Below, one piece after another: positions 30,713-38,049 of a stretch of 38,425 nucleotides of DNA. This stretch comes from an uncultured Oscillospiraceae bacterium. Its GTDB lineage: Bacteria > Bacillota > Clostridia > Oscillospirales > Acutalibacteraceae. The stretch's first letter is position 1. The number at the start of each line of letters is the position of its first letter. The translations under genes and the position numbers were made by a program. The notes beneath the pieces are model-generated. The model was not told the origin of the DNA. It did no database searches and worked only from the letters and a program-made list of their open reading frames with translations. The stretch is from positions 1-38,425 of the forward strand of contig UQDO01000016.1 in NCBI GenBank assembly GCA_900539855.1, given 5' to 3'.

Positions 30713-33106
30713 ATGAGTGCATTAAAAAAGATCTGCGGTATTTTGCTGTCGGCTGCTGTTCTCGCAACAGCGTTGTATTCGGCAATAAGCGTCGCGGCGG
30801 TCGATACTTCGGGTGCAAAAACGGAAGAATGGCTGTATGATTTCAAGGCAGGCACAGGAACCGAAAACGCCGCACCGTCTTTTCTCTCGGGAACGGCTGC
30901 AAGCACCGAATCCTTCAACGCAGACCAGTGGTTTTATAATTCAAACAGCTCCACAAACAAGTCATATGTTGATCAAAACGGTCTGCATATAAACCTCAAC
31001 TATGTTAATACCGTTACACGCGATTCTTCGGGAGGCTCGTGGTACAAAAAGGTCTGGCTGTGGGATGCCGATTATGACAGCGGCTTTTCATATTCTGAGG
31101 ATACTCCCGACAAGGATTACAGATGGGAGATCCCGTCAAACAACGGCTTTCAGAAAATAAACGACGGCGTGTATGCCGTGACGGTCAAATACCGTCTCTC
31201 AAGCAAAAATACCTCCACCGGAAAAGCAACTATAGGTATAGCTATCGCCAATTATGCACAGAACCCGGGACAGATATTTCAGAAACCGCTTTATGTTCTT
31301 GATTATCAGAACGCAGCCGAGGTATCGTCGGATTGGACATATTTTACCGCAGTATTTGACGGCAAGAATTATTCCACCGATTCCGGAAACTATATAAACC
31401 TTATGTTTGCCTGCGACAAATACACGGCAGACGGCACATATAACATTATTGACATCGAAAGCGTCAAGGTAGAAAGATATGTCGACACTGCCAATGACGA
31501 AGGTGTTGTAAGGTACAAAACATACATTGACGGCGGCAACGCATTCGGTGTTGACTCATACAGGTTTTTCTCGGTCGGAGACGGCGTAAGGCTTCCCGAT
31601 TATACTCCGGTTGACACCACGACCGATTTTTATAAATGGGACGTTTTCAACGAATACGGAGTCACCGCAATTGCCGGCTACAATACGGCGACCGATAACA
31701 CAACGGCTTATAAGGAGATTTCCTCGCATGCCGGCAGATGGTTTGCACCTGCGGCAGGTGCATATACGCTTCTTGTAAATAAAATAGCCAAGCCGGTTTC
31801 GGGCAGCGAGGCAGTATACGGTTTTGACCTTGAAAACTTCTTTAGGAACAAGGCAGGACTCAACAGCAATTTCTACTCGGACGCTATAAAGAACAACACC
31901 GCCTATGAAAACGGCGAGTTGATCGTTACATCAAACGGCGGAGCTGATGATTTTTCCACTCAACCGAGCTATACTGGCTCATACACGCAGCGCTTCGGAT
32001 TCTATACCGGTGCCGCGGCAAGTACGGCAGGAACGGCGTTTTCCTCAAACGGCATAGTCCTGAAATACGGATATACCTACACGTTCAGAATGACGTACAA
32101 GGTGACCGATTACAATGAGGGTACCTTTGCAGGCATAGGTCTTGCAACGCCGGTCCTGAAAAAGAATTTCTGGGATTGGACCGATATGTCGGTCATCAAG
32201 GCGTGGACGCATACCGCGAATACTGACGGATATGTTACCGTCAGCTGCACCTTTACGGCAGACAGCCACTATGCCGACAGGTATCTCGGATTTGCCTTCA
32301 AAGCAAACGGTACAAAGTTCGTAATTAAAGAAGCCACAGTTACGGCGATGGCGGCAAACATCTCTGACGGAGATGCCGCAGGCGGCATCAAAAACGGTTC
32401 CGCAACCGTCACCTCTGCCGTATCTTCGGGAAAGACTGTTCTGACCATTGACACCCTTGCGGACGACGGATACATTCTGTCGGCAGGCGGTATCAGCGTG
32501 ACCTACGGCGGTAAGACATATAAAGCCTTTAAAAAGGCGGATGCTGCGGACGCAACCTTCGGAGGTACCGGCAGGCAGTTTGTATGCAGTATAAACGATG
32601 ACAGTATTGATATGGCGAAGGTGTCTGTAACTGTGAATATGCATAAAAAGGGAACAGCAGATCTTGATATAGTAGCTTCAAGCATACGTTCCGACAAGGG
32701 CAGCGGCGAGTCATACATTTCTGCAGGACTCAGATTCAGAGGACGCATTGCGACCGATGATACAGTGTCAGTCAGAAATGTAGGTATGGTCATAGTACCG
32801 ACCGCAATGGCAGGGGAGACCGGCGTCACACTTGACAATGCAAAGGCTGTTTCTGTAGAGGTCGATTATTCCGATGATGCGGTCGTTTACGACAGCACCG
32901 ACGGGTACCGTGACTACATGATCGTGCTGACCGGACTGACAAAGGACGGAAAAGCCGGTAATCTTAAGGCTACGGAAATGTCAGCTGCGATGTTTGTTGA
33001 GCTTTCCGACGGTTCGGTAGTTTATTCCGATGTCTTTGCCACATCTTACAATGCCGTTGAGCAGGTATATGCCGATAACGGTATTGTTGCCGGAATTGAT
33101 TATTGA
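30713..33106 (+). CDS. Large secreted protein with SAGLRFRG C-terminal domain (member 2)
   Basis: 797 residues, AAAGGAG before the ATG. A signal peptide (to about residue 29) is followed by AVDTSGAKTEEWLYDFKAGTGTE and WYKKVWLWDADYDSGFSY, making the first 260 residues a clear paralogue of the preceding protein. A second jelly-roll-like module spans about 340-545 and a short beta module 545-650. Residues 655-797 form the domain SAGLRFRGRIATDD...DGYRDYMIVLTGLTKDG...NLKATEMSAAMFV, shared with the protein at 10364-12997. It has no InlB repeats, no membrane anchor and no LPxTG. Thirteen bases after its stop starts the 44-residue peptide gene. No catalytic motif was found; probably a glycan-binding extracellular protein. 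Confidence 0.78.
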   Translation: MSALKKICGILLSAAVLATALYSAISVAAVDTSGAKTEEWLYDFKAGTGTENAAPSFLSGTAASTESFNADQWFYNSNSSTNKSYVDQNGLHINLNYVNTVTRDSSGGSWYKKVWLWDADYDSGFSYSEDTPDKDYRWEIPSNNGFQKINDGVYAVTVKYRLSSKNTSTGKATIGIAIANYAQNPGQIFQKPLYVLDYQNAAEVSSDWTYFTAVFDGKNYSTDSGNYINLMFACDKYTADGTYNIIDIESVKVERYVDTANDEGVVRYKTYIDGGNAFGVDSYRFFSVGDGVRLPDYTPVDTTTDFYKWDVFNEYGVTAIAGYNTATDNTTAYKEISSHAGRWFAPAAGAYTLLVNKIAKPVSGSEAVYGFDLENFFRNKAGLNSNFYSDAIKNNTAYENGELIVTSNGGADDFSTQPSYTGSYTQRFGFYTGAAASTAGTAFSSNGIVLKYGYTYTFRMTYKVTDYNEGTFAGIGLATPVLKKNFWDWTDMSVIKAWTHTANTDGYVTVSCTFTADSHYADRYLGFAFKANGTKFVIKEATVTAMAANISDGDAAGGIKNGSATVTSAVSSGKTVLTIDTLADDGYILSAGGISVTYGGKTYKAFKKADAADATFGGTGRQFVCSINDDSIDMAKVSVTVNMHKKGTADLDIVASSIRSDKGSGESYISAGLRFRGRIATDDTVSVRNVGMVIVPTAMAGETGVTLDNAKAVSVEVDYSDDAVVYDSTDGYRDYMIVLTGLTKDGKAGNLKATEMSAAMFVELSDGSVVYSDVFATSYNAVEQVYADNGIVAGIDY

Positions 33107-33119
33107 CGGAGGTAAAAAG

Positions 33120-33254
33120 ATGAAGGAATATTCAAAGCCCGAATTTAATATTTCGTCGCTCATCTCCGTGTCGCCCGTGGCACGGGGAGGCGCCGAGGTC
33201 GAAATATCGGCAGGCGACTGGTTTATGGACGATGCCGATCCGTTCGACCGATAG
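33120..33254 (+). CDS. Small conserved peptide, 44 residues (KPE...GGAEVEIS family, copy 2)
   Basis: Starts MKEYSKPEFNISSLISVSPV, continues ARGGAEVEISAGDWF and ends MDDADPFDR. GGAGG lies 8 bases before the ATG, immediately after the stop of the large secreted protein (13-base gap), so translation is probably coupled. Matches copy 1 in MKxYxKPExxI and in the octapeptide GGAEVEIS (five of eight codons differ synonymously). Both copies also contain ADPF, but it lies before GGAEVEIS in copy 1 and at the C-terminus here. There is no signal peptide, Cys or membrane segment. GH16 begins 32 bases later with no terminator between. Function unknown; a RiPP-like precursor or a small partner of the C-terminal domain are possibilities. 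Confidence 0.8.
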   Translation: MKEYSKPEFNISSLISVSPVARGGAEVEISAGDWFMDDADPFDR

Positions 33255-33286
33255 ACTTGTCACATGTATTTTAAGTTAGGTGAATT

Positions 33287-35062
33287 ATGAAAAAGACAAG
33301 ACTTCTGGCAGCAGTTATGATGCTGCTTATGATCATTACAATGTTTTCTGCCTGCGGTAAGGATAAGGCAGGGAATCAGTCGGGTTCTTCCGATACCGTG
33401 TCAACGATCGAAAACGTTGACGATGTGCTCTCAAAGGACGACATTGATCTTGCCGCTGCAGGCGACGACGCATGGCGGATAATACGCCCCGAAAACGCCG
33501 AAAAATATGCAAACGACTCGGCTATAAAGCTGTTCCAGCAGATAAAGGCGGTTGTGGGTGTATCGCCTAAAAATGTTACCGACAGCGAAGCGGAAGCCGC
33601 GCATGAGATACTTATATGCGATACAAACCGCGCCGAAAGCGCTACCGCGTTGGCGATAATGAGAAAGGAAAATGTCAGGGGAGACGGCTTTGTCATTGCG
33701 TCGATCGGCAAAAAGATCGTGATATTCGGAATGAATGAGCAAGCTCTGACCGCCGCGGTCGGCTATTTCTGCGATAACTTCGTAAGCAAAGAGCCCGTAA
33801 AGGGTGGTATTTACTACGTTTCAAAGGACGATAAGACCTATGCGAACGTTACGGTCGGCGGCACCGATCTTTACGGCTACACCATTGTAAGACCAAAAAA
33901 CAATGTGTCTTACATTACACTGCTTGAGATCGAAAACCTGCGCCGCGACGTTGCCGAAAAATACGGATATACGCTCGGATCAAAGCTTGATACCGAGTGC
34001 ACCGCGTCCGACCGCGAGATAATAGTCGGAGGTGCCGCGCGAGATGGCGTGAACGCAGTAAGCGGAGCGGATAATATAAAGATAACCGTAAGCGGCACAA
34101 AGATATATCTGAACGGCGGCAGCACAACCAGCGTTGCCGGTGCGGTCTCTGCTTTAAGACAAATGCTGAGCGGCGATGTTTCGCTTACCGATGCCGATTC
34201 CAAAGAAACTACCTACGATGCGGTATCGGCAGGGATCGACAATACCAAGGACTATAAACTGACCTTTAAAGAGGATTTTGAGTCTGGTACCATTGATGCA
34301 TCAAAGTGGAACATCATTGATGAGGATACGGTTTTAACCTCGGTAGGCCAGAACGGCAAGAGGGCTTACAGATTCAAAAGAGATCTCAGCAACCTGAGAA
34401 TTGCCGACAGCAAGCTGATAATCTCAGCGACCGAAACAAACGAGGCATACTATGGCGGCATGCTGCAAAGCCAGAACAAAATGTGCTTCCAGTACGGCTA
34501 TATGGAGATCTCATGCATGATGCCGTACGGTGACACCTTCTGGACTGCGCTTTGGACGCGCCCTGCCTTTGCCACAGAGTATTATTGGTGCGAGTTTGAC
34601 GTTTACGAAAACTTCGGCAGAAATAACTGGACGAGAGGAAACATTTTCCCGCATCTGACCCAGAAAGGCAAGGATGCAGGATATCAGGCGACCGGTGACG
34701 GCTTTGAGTGGACCACCAAGGCTCAGGACAGCGATAGCTATTGGCAGGAACTTCATACCTACGGCTGCGAGTGGACCAAAGACACGGTCGGATTCACTAT
34801 AGACGGTGAGTTCTATGTCAAAAAGAATGTAAGCGAGCTCTCGACACTCATACAGAACGGACTCAACCAGCATGCTTACCTTATTATTTCAATGAGTGTC
34901 GGCAGCGATCTTCTGGTCACCGAACAGATCAAGAATGTGACTGCCGAGCAGTGGGCAAACACAAGTAAGTATGTGGTCGATGAAGTGAAACTCTATCAGC
35001 TGGCAGGTCAGGATATAAGGTTTAATTATACCAACAGCTACGGATATACCTGCAACAACTGA
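33287..35062 (+). CDS. GH16-family glycoside hydrolase lipoprotein
   Basis: 591 residues. A signal peptide with lipobox FSAC is followed by a Ser-rich linker. Two tandem related domains of about 120 residues occupy roughly 60-180 (WRIIRPENAEKY...EILICDTNR...KKIVIFG) and 195-310 (YTIVRPKNNVSY...EIIVGGAARDG...TKIYLNGG). The C-terminal 270 residues (about 322-585) are a GH16 laminarinase-like beta-jelly roll: FKEDFESGTIDASKWNI, GYMEISCMMPYGDTFWTALWT, the catalytic ExDxxE as EFDVYE (Glu436 nucleophile, Asp438, Glu441 acid/base), and HTYGCEWTKDTVGFTIDG. It would cleave a beta-1,3 or mixed-linkage glucan or a related galactan at the cell surface. AGGTG precedes the ATG. Last gene of the operon. Confidence 0.9.
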   Translation: MKKTRLLAAVMMLLMIITMFSACGKDKAGNQSGSSDTVSTIENVDDVLSKDDIDLAAAGDDAWRIIRPENAEKYANDSAIKLFQQIKAVVGVSPKNVTDSEAEAAHEILICDTNRAESATALAIMRKENVRGDGFVIASIGKKIVIFGMNEQALTAAVGYFCDNFVSKEPVKGGIYYVSKDDKTYANVTVGGTDLYGYTIVRPKNNVSYITLLEIENLRRDVAEKYGYTLGSKLDTECTASDREIIVGGAARDGVNAVSGADNIKITVSGTKIYLNGGSTTSVAGAVSALRQMLSGDVSLTDADSKETTYDAVSAGIDNTKDYKLTFKEDFESGTIDASKWNIIDEDTVLTSVGQNGKRAYRFKRDLSNLRIADSKLIISATETNEAYYGGMLQSQNKMCFQYGYMEISCMMPYGDTFWTALWTRPAFATEYYWCEFDVYENFGRNNWTRGNIFPHLTQKGKDAGYQATGDGFEWTTKAQDSDSYWQELHTYGCEWTKDTVGFTIDGEFYVKKNVSELSTLIQNGLNQHAYLIISMSVGSDLLVTEQIKNVTAEQWANTSKYVVDEVKLYQLAGQDIRFNYTNSYGYTCNN

Positions 35063-35105
35063 TTTCAATTTGCTTACGCCTAATTTCATTATATTCCTTT
35101 TAAGA

Positions 35106-35143
35106 CCGATAAAGCGCGCCGGATGACCGGAGCGCTTTATCGG
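35106..35143 (+). terminator. Terminator of the surface-protein/GH16 operon
   Basis: CCGATAAAGCGC (35106-35117) pairs perfectly with GCGCTTTATCGG (35132-35143), with an inner CCGG-ATGA-CCGG stem. No T-tract follows. It begins 43 bases after the GH16 stop. Confidence 0.7.
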
Positions 35144-35216
35144 CTGAAATGAACATACCGTCCCTGACGATACCGCCGGTATTGCCGGGGATTGTCGTAC
35201 ATTATGCGATCGGGTG

Positions 35217-35351
35217 AAATTTAGTTTAGCGGCATAAAAGACAAAAATCCAATTCAACACCTGTAGGGCAGGGGCACCATTCCTGCCGTTGCTTTTTGTC
35301 ACCAGCAGACGTGTAAATTTCATCTACCTTTATGCAGATAAACTAAAATTT
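35217..35351. repeat. AATTTTAGTTTA inverted-repeat element, long copy
   Basis: AAATTTAGTTTAGCGGCATAAA-type left arm (35217-35238) pairs with its near-complement at 35329-35351. The 90-base centre holds an imperfect GGCAGG/CCTGCC hairpin (35267-35287). The arms match the short element at 13263-13319. Like that copy it is followed, after 15 bases, by a GGCAGGA hairpin. There is no credible coding sequence. Together with the neighbouring terminators it fills the gene-free stretch 35063-35414. Confidence 0.6.
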
Positions 35352-35366
35352 ACCGAAAAACATGCA

Positions 35367-35402
35367 AAAGCCAAGGCAGGAGACGTCTCCTGCCTTGGCT
35401 TT
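35367..35402. terminator. 36-base perfect palindrome, GGCAGGAG family
   Basis: An 18-bp perfect inverted repeat with no spacer (AAAGCCAAGGCAGGAGAC and its complement), flanked by A-rich and T-rich sequence. It lies between the convergent GH16 operon and the helicase-loader gene, ending 12 bases short of the latter's stop, so it can terminate both. Confidence 0.85.
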
Positions 35403-35414
35403 GTTTATCTGTAT

Positions 35415-36380
35415 TTATATTCTGTTTACCGATTTTATCTGCCTTATATCGTTCCCGAAAAACGAACAGATCGTGTAGCTTCCTACTATCCTAGAGGCTA
35501 TGCGGTCATTGTAGGTCTCGCTGATCTCCTTTAAATCAAGGTTTGTGCTGATAACGGTCGAAAGACCTTTCAGCAGGCGCGTGTTTATTATGTTGTAAAC
35601 GACCGAGACGCTGAGCTGTGTCGAAAATTCGGTGCCGAGATCGTCGAGAATCAGCAGGTCACAGGAGGTCAGACTGTCAATCTTATCGGTCGAGCCGCTG
35701 CGGTCGAAGGTCTCACGGCTGACCTCGTTTATAAGGTTCTGAGCCGATCCGTATATAACGCCGTGGTCCTTTGCTATTACTTCATTTGCAATGGCAAGCG
35801 AAAGGTGCGTCTTGCCAAGTCCGCATCCGCCGGTAAGAAGCAGATTTGCACCCGACGGGAAATCAGCTGCAAAGCTGCGGCAGGTCCTGAAAACAGCGGT
35901 CATCTGTTTTCTCGGTGATACTCCGCGGCTGTTTTTCTCTTCGGGGTAAAGCGTCAGGTCAAAAGACTCAAATGTCGATTTACCTATCGGCATGGCTCCG
36001 GAAAGCGAGGAATAACTGAGTTTTGATGCAAGTTCCTTTACGCATTGGCATAAAGCGCCGTCCTTATAGCCTGTGTCGTGACAAAGGGAGCAGCAGTATT
36101 CCGGTTCCTCAGGCATGCCGGCACTGATAGCTATAGCACTGCGCCTTTCGCGGATGCTTTTAAGCTCAAGAAGTATACAGGATGCGCGCGCCGTGTCGCC
36201 CGAAAGTGTCGCAAGGGCAAGCGCCGACGCCTTTTTCTGCATTTCTTCATCAATTACGAGAAGCTCCGGATTTTCCGCATAGACCGCCTGACGCTTTTTT
36301 GCAAATCTGCTTTCCGCTTCCTTGCGGCGTGCGGCTACGGTATCAAGCGCTTTACGCAGTATTTCATTAGAAAACGCCAT
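35415..36380 (-). CDS. DnaI/DnaC-type replicative helicase loader ATPase
   Basis: 321 residues. The N-terminal part (1-90) is helical and charged. A zinc-knuckle-like cluster follows: CCSLCHDTGYKDGALCQC (Cys96, 97, 100, 111, 113). The AAA+ domain has Walker A GGCGLGKT (184-191), Walker B LLILDDLGTE (about 244-253) and sensor VISTNLDL. The family loads the DnaB-type helicase at the replication origin. GAGGAGG lies before the ATG, just after the stop of the DnaD-domain gene 4 bases upstream, so the two are co-transcribed and functionally linked in primosome assembly. Confidence 0.9.
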   Translation of the reverse strand: MAFSNEILRKALDTVAARRKEAESRFAKKRQAVYAENPELLVIDEEMQKKASALALATLSGDTARASCILLELKSIRERRSAIAISAGMPEEPEYCCSLCHDTGYKDGALCQCVKELASKLSYSSLSGAMPIGKSTFESFDLTLYPEEKNSRGVSPRKQMTAVFRTCRSFAADFPSGANLLLTGGCGLGKTHLSLAIANEVIAKDHGVIYGSAQNLINEVSRETFDRSGSTDKIDSLTSCDLLILDDLGTEFSTQLSVSVVYNIINTRLLKGLSTVISTNLDLKEISETYNDRIASRIVGSYTICSFFGNDIRQIKSVNRI

Positions 36381-36384
36381 TTGA

Positions 36385-37317
36385 TCAATCCTCCTCGTTT
36401 TTCATGATAAGTCCGTTTATAAAATCGGTGTATTTATCGCCGCTTTTGTTATCCGCCGGGGACGTCTTGACAGCTATGTCCGCCACCGTTTTGACTCCGG
36501 CTTTGTGCCACGACGACAGTATTTTCTTTATATAAGGTATGGAAAACTTTGAAGTGGCATCAACGCAAGCCTCGTATGCGGCACGGAGTATTTCGGAGCC
36601 GTAGCCCCATTCGTTTATCCATTTGTCGGCTGCCTCAAGCTCGGCAGATGAGGGCATCCTGTGCTCGATGCCCATAGCGGTCTCGACAGTGTGCCACGCA
36701 CTTCTGCGGCGGCGCATTTCGGTAAGCCTTTTTTCGGCTGACAGCACATCGCTCACTCCATCGTTCACCCACTCGACAGCGGTCCTTTCAATAAAGCTCA
36801 TGCTCGGTCTGCCTTCGCTGACGGCATATTCAACTATCATCATAAGCAGGGAACTGCCGATGCCCTGGTCGTCGTACAGCCAGACAAGGGTGGATATCTC
36901 GTTCTGACGCAGCGTTCTGCCGAATTTGCGCTCGGTCTCGCGCAGTATAAATGCTATTTCGGGACACTCAAGTCCGCGCCTGGCTGACTCCTCGCGGTTG
37001 GGCTTCACAGCGGCAGACCGCACAGCCTTTTTGACGGCGCACTCATTGTCGGCGCCGCCTGTTTCTTTTACGGGCTCGTCTGTCTTTGAAAGTACACCGC
37101 GGTCGTACCAGTATAAAAGCGCATCGCTAAATGTCGCGGTGTCGAGGCGTAAAGCGTCGGCAGCCGCCGATATATCGCTGCCGCAGGCAGGATTTTTTAA
37201 GAACCAAAGCAGTACTTTAAGCTGTTCGGCGCTTGCAAGTCTCAAATGCTTATCAACGACCGACGCCGGAACTGCAAACATGCTGCTCATTTCAGCCGGA
37301 TTTATGTAATATCCCAT
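36385..37317 (-). CDS. DnaD-domain replication initiation protein
   Basis: 310 residues. The N-terminal part (1-85) looks like a winged-helix module (VDKHLRLASAEQLKVLLWFLKN...LRLDTATFSDALLYWYDRGVL). A variable linker follows, then two DnaD/DnaB-C-like helical repeats: ERKFGRTLRQNEISTLVWLYDDQGIGSSLLMMIVEYAVSEGR (about 128-170) and MPSSAELEAADKWINEWGYGSEILRAAYEACVDATSKFSIPYIKKILSSWHKAG (about 220-275), the latter holding the YIxxILxxW signature. It acts with the helicase loader encoded next in primosome assembly and DNA remodelling. No strong ribosome binding site is evident upstream of the ATG; the start is set by the family N-terminus. Confidence 0.88.
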   Translation of the reverse strand: MGYYINPAEMSSMFAVPASVVDKHLRLASAEQLKVLLWFLKNPACGSDISAAADALRLDTATFSDALLYWYDRGVLSKTDEPVKETGGADNECAVKKAVRSAAVKPNREESARRGLECPEIAFILRETERKFGRTLRQNEISTLVWLYDDQGIGSSLLMMIVEYAVSEGRPSMSFIERTAVEWVNDGVSDVLSAEKRLTEMRRRRSAWHTVETAMGIEHRMPSSAELEAADKWINEWGYGSEILRAAYEACVDATSKFSIPYIKKILSSWHKAGVKTVADIAVKTSPADNKSGDKYTDFINGLIMKNEED

Positions 37318-37384
37318 TTTCTATTCCCCAAAGGCGATACCGCCGTTTTCTTAAAAATGTCGGCGTAAAACGCCTTTATTTGTC

Positions 37385-37413
37385 ATTATAACATTTTGCG
37401 TTCCTCTTTACAA
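37385..37413 (-). promoter_or_regulatory. Promoter of the DnaD-helicase loader operon
   Basis: On the minus strand, TTGTAA (37408-37413), a 17-base spacer and TATAAT (37385-37390) with an extended TGT before it. Confidence 0.75.
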
Positions 37414-37543
37414 GATTAGTGCCGAATTTAATTTTAATATTGTGATTTTAAAAAATTAAGTGTGAGAAAAAGCGAGATTTAAAGAGAAAACGCGAGAAAA
37501 ACAGAGCAAGCAGAATTTAAATTAAAATTTTCAAAAATAGCTG

Positions 37544-37572
37544 TTGACAATCAATGAAGGGTGTGGTATCAT
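37544..37572 (+). promoter_or_regulatory. Promoter of rplM-rpsI
   Basis: TTGACA (37544-37549), a 17-base spacer and TATCAT (37567-37572), preceded by about 100 bases of A/purine-rich sequence (37437-37540) that could act as an UP element. The leader is about 30 bases, too short for the known L13 leader RNA. Confidence 0.75.
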
Positions 37573-37607
37573 ACATCCGTTGAATATTTGAGTCGGAGGT
37601 AATAACT

Positions 37608-38030
37608 ATGTCAACTTACATGGCCAAGGCCGGCGAAGTTGCCCGCAAGTGGTATGTTATCGACGCTGAGGGCAAGCCTCTCGGCAGAGTCGCGACCCTT
37701 GCAGCAGATCTTCTTCGCGGCAAGAATAAGCCTACTTACACACCGCATGTAGATTGCGGAGATCACGTTATCATCATCAACTGCGAAAAGGCAGTCCTCA
37801 CCGGCAAAAAGCTTGAGAAGAAATACTACATCCGTCACACCGGTTATATCGGCGGACTGAAAAAGGTGCAGTATTCCACCCTCATGAGAGAGAAGCCGGA
37901 GCTGGCTATGCAGCTTGCTGTTGAGGGTATGGTCCCTGACAATACCATCGGCAGAAAAGCTCTTACCAGACTGCGCGTCTACAGAGGCAATGAGCATGTT
38001 CATGCAGCTCAGAAGCCCGAGATGCTGTAA
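37608..38030 (+). CDS. rplM: 50S ribosomal protein L13
   Basis: 140 residues, the usual bacterial length being about 142. Signature stretches: RKWYVIDAEGKPLGRVAT (14-31), YTPHVDCGDHVIIINCEKAVLTGKK, YIRHTGYIGGLK and VEGMVPDNTIGRKALTRLRVYRGNEHVHAAQKPE. GGAGG precedes the ATG. Part of the large ribosomal subunit; co-transcribed with rpsI, its standard partner, which begins 19 bases downstream. Confidence 0.98.
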   Translation: MSTYMAKAGEVARKWYVIDAEGKPLGRVATLAADLLRGKNKPTYTPHVDCGDHVIIINCEKAVLTGKKLEKKYYIRHTGYIGGLKKVQYSTLMREKPELAMQLAVEGMVPDNTIGRKALTRLRVYRGNEHVHAAQKPEML

Positions 38031-38049
38031 TTGAAGGGAGGATATACTG

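Noticed and set aside
27496..33106. Sortase anchoring of the large surface proteins
   Set aside because: No LPxTG-like motif; one ends in a plain transmembrane tail and the other has no hydrophobic tail. No sortase gene is in the window.
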